Assembly: GCA_025463605.1 (NCBI GenBank)
Contig: JAODAV010000008.1
Location: forward strand, 285,568 to 349,567
Direction of reading: 5' to 3'
DNA length: 64,000 nucleotides
Source of the DNA: Rhodoglobus sp.
GTDB taxonomy: Bacteria; Actinomycetota; Actinomycetes; Actinomycetales; Microbacteriaceae
Part shown: in pieces, positions 62,523 through 64,000 of the stretch
Layout: every line of letters starts with the position of its first letter
How positions within the stretch are numbered: the stretch's first letter is position 1
Made by a program: the position numbers and the translations under genes
The notes under the pieces: generated by a model
Told to the model about the DNA's origin: nothing
Database searches by the model: none
What the model saw: only the letters and a program-made list of their open reading frames with translations

Positions 62523-63706
62523 ACGCCGGCAGTCGACCAGAGCGCGTGCTGCGCCATGAGGGCGAGCTTGCGCAGCAGGGTGACTGCTTGGGGCGAGAAG
62601 TCGCGGGGCTGGTCATCCATGATGCACAGAGTCCCGACACGAGCGCCGTCGGGACTCTCGATGGGGTAGCCGGCGTAGAACCGAATCTTCGGCGACCCAC
62701 TGACGAGCGGGCAGAACTGGAACCGCATGTCTTTGCTGGCATCGCGCACGACGAAGTGTCCTCCTCGACTGATGGTGACGTCGCAGAAGGCGGTGGACCG
62801 CTCCGTTTGGTTGACATCGATGCCGGTGCTGGCCTTGAACCACAGGCGATCACCGTCAACGAACGTCAGTGCGGCCGCGCTCGTGCCGAACAGGTCCCGG
62901 GCGAGCGCGGCGATCTCGTCAAATTGCTTCTCCGGCGGGGTGTCGAGGATGCCGAGTCGCTCGAGTGAGCGCTGTCGCGCCTCCTCGTCCTGGCGATCCC
63001 GACCCCCCTGGGTCCGAATGTTCGTGTCGGCGACGAGCCGGTGGGCGAGCGGGCCGGCGATGAACCGCGCCCAGTCCGCGTACGTTGCAGCACTCCTGTG
63101 GCGCTCGAGGTCTGTGGCGGGTCCAGGATCGAAGGGTAGGTAAGTCGCGTTGTCGCGCGCGCTGCACAGGACGCGCGACTGTTCGTTGAGCTTTCGCGCT
63201 TGCCGGTCGGCGAGTGGGGCAACCATCGGTGGGAAGTGCAGGATAGAAGCCATCGGCGGAATCCCCAGCACGAACGTGTGCAGGCCAATCGATCCCGAGC
63301 GCTCGGAGTGGTCGAGTAGTGCCGCCAGTGCACGTCGCCACTGTCGCACGGGTGTCAGCCGAAGCGCATCATTGTTGCCGAGGGTCAGTACGACGGCGTC
63401 GAAGCGCTCGAGCTGCAACCCCGCGAGCGCTTCTCGAGCTGAACCTGCGGTCAAATCCACGGCGGCGCGAATCTCCAGATCCACCCCGCGGCCCGTCAGC
63501 GCGGATACCTGCTGCGCAACGTGGCCGGAGAGCGCGAGGCTATGGCTGAGCACGCCGTAGCCGACGGCCGGCCCGTTTCCGAGCAGTAGGAGTCGGCTGG
63601 GATTGGCACCGACGGCGTGAACGAACGGCGCATCGACGGGTCGAGGCAGGGACTTCCAGGCGCGCAATGCTGAGGCGTACCAGACTCGGATCCAGGGGCG
63701 CGCCAT
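62447..63706 (-). CDS. Degenerate SGNH-hydrolase domain fused to GAF domain
   Basis: 419 aa from ATG 63706 (a TTG at 63727 would add seven residues). The first about 240 residues have an SGNH fold: block I is RLLLLGNGPAVGYGV, where the nucleophile Ser of GDS is missing; block III LTLGNNDAL is intact; the usual C-terminal Asp-x-x-His is not seen (SAATYADWARF). Residues about 255-400 are a GAF domain (RLGILDTPPEKQFDEIAALARDLFGTSAAALTFVDGDRLWFKA...RVGTLCIMDDQPRDFSPQ), often found at the start of sensor kinases. It may be a sensor using a dead hydrolase domain to bind a ligand. Confidence 0.8.
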   Translation of the reverse strand: MARPWIRVWYASALRAWKSLPRPVDAPFVHAVGANPSRLLLLGNGPAVGYGVLSHSLALSGHVAQQVSALTGRGVDLEIRAAVDLTAGSAREALAGLQLERFDAVVLTLGNNDALRLTPVRQWRRALAALLDHSERSGSIGLHTFVLGIPPMASILHFPPMVAPLADRQARKLNEQSRVLCSARDNATYLPFDPGPATDLERHRSAATYADWARFIAGPLAHRLVADTNIRTQGGRDRQDEEARQRSLERLGILDTPPEKQFDEIAALARDLFGTSAAALTFVDGDRLWFKASTGIDVNQTERSTAFCDVTISRGGHFVVRDASKDMRFQFCPLVSGSPKIRFYAGYPIESPDGARVGTLCIMDDQPRDFSPQAVTLLRKLALMAQHALWSTAGVHEGAAEPPSRSTRSASYPSTSHST

Positions 63707-63824
63707 CGCGATCACCAGCTGCAACAAGACAACGACCCCCGACCGAGAACATTCGGATCGCCGTGTCGGGTACTGGCTCTCCCTCGGCCCAGTGTAGCGG
63801 CCGCAGTCGGCGGGGCTTCAGGAG

Positions 63825-64000
63825 CTAGACCTCGACGTTGTACGACGTGATGCGAATGACGAGCCCGTCGGCGAAGTCGTAGATGTCGCACGAGCGCACC
63901 GTCGAGACGTCGCCGTCGGCCTCCGTGTAGTCGGCGAGGCTGTCCACTACGACGGCGTTCTCGCTCACGATCGTGCGGAACTCCCGGAAGTCGGTGCGCA
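63825..64000 (-). CDS. NTF2/SnoaL-like protein, C-terminal fragment
   Basis: The last 57 codons of a gene that runs off the right edge, ending at the stop at 63825-63827. Visible residues TDFREFRTIVSENAVVVDSL then ADYTEADGDVSTVRSCDIYD and FADGLVIRITSYNVEV fit the beta-sheet end of an NTF2-like/SnoaL fold. Function unknown. 97 bases separate it from the upstream gene on the same strand, with nothing recognisable in between. Confidence 0.6.
   Translation of the reverse strand, partial: RTDFREFRTIVSENAVVVDSLADYTEADGDVSTVRSCDIYDFADGLVIRITSYNVEV

Overview
High-GC actinobacterial chromosome, most likely a member of the Microbacteriaceae. The evidence is a single-chain Kgd (E2-like plus E1 2-oxoglutarate dehydrogenase), a SigH/RsrA thiol-stress pair with a GGAAT-N18-GTT promoter, the divergent sigH / aroA-rsgA-hisN arrangement, a tmRNA whose tag ends in LALAA, many GTG starts and heavy ATGA/GTGA overlap coupling. 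No tRNA, rRNA, insertion sequence or CRISPR array was seen. The family assignment is inference from these features.

Layout. 1-10.4 kb is a housekeeping core: guaB1 (partial), kgd, acyP, rsrA, sigH, aroA, rsgA, hisN, a septum-formation lipoprotein, a strong terminator and ssrA. 10.5-25.9 kb is a nitrogen-scavenging locus. It holds a NiCoT nickel permease and an ABC importer on the minus strand, a divergent LacI regulator, a D-2-hydroxyacid dehydrogenase, and one long operon: an unknown 280-aa protein, a cyclic-amidohydrolase (hydantoinase/allantoinase type), Hyi-like isomerase, GarR-like reductase and ureABC-F-G-D (no ureE). The same LacI-type operator sits just downstream of the -10 box of both the importer and the catabolic promoter, so the locus looks like one regulon: import a ureide-like compound, open the ring, use the C2/C3 part, release ammonia from urea, and supply nickel.

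26-36 kb: SIMPL protein, an orphan SdhA-type flavoprotein, smpB, a MacB-like ABC pair inserted between smpB and ftsX, ftsX, ftsE, a small membrane protein and prfB. 36-38 kb: an MFS and a LysE exporter.

37.9-50.4 kb: a Tad/Flp pilus operon (cpaF-tadB-tadC ... pilin-like, two TadE, TadG-like) split by about 8 kb of accessory DNA. The insert carries a PadR/membrane-protein pair, two dynamin-like GTPases, a DUF1801 protein and three small membrane-protein genes. Next to tadC the accessory genes are separated by five degraded copies of the last ~25 codons of tadC itself. This is the most unusual structure in the window and may mark repeated insertion at one site.

50.5-62.5 kb: a catabolic cluster, mostly one ~10 kb plus-strand operon behind a promoter with a palindromic operator over its -10: APC permease, isochorismatase-type hydrolase, two SDRs, a glutamine-synthetase-like ligase next to a FluG-type amidohydrolase, a class II glutamine amidotransferase, a GntR regulator, 3-methylaspartate ammonia-lyase (apparently starting at ACG) and a class III CoA-transferase. 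It suggests gamma-glutamyl tagging of an amine followed by oxidation, with a mesaconate/mesaconyl-CoA branch. The window ends with a pseudo-SGNH/GAF fusion protein and the end of an NTF2-like gene.
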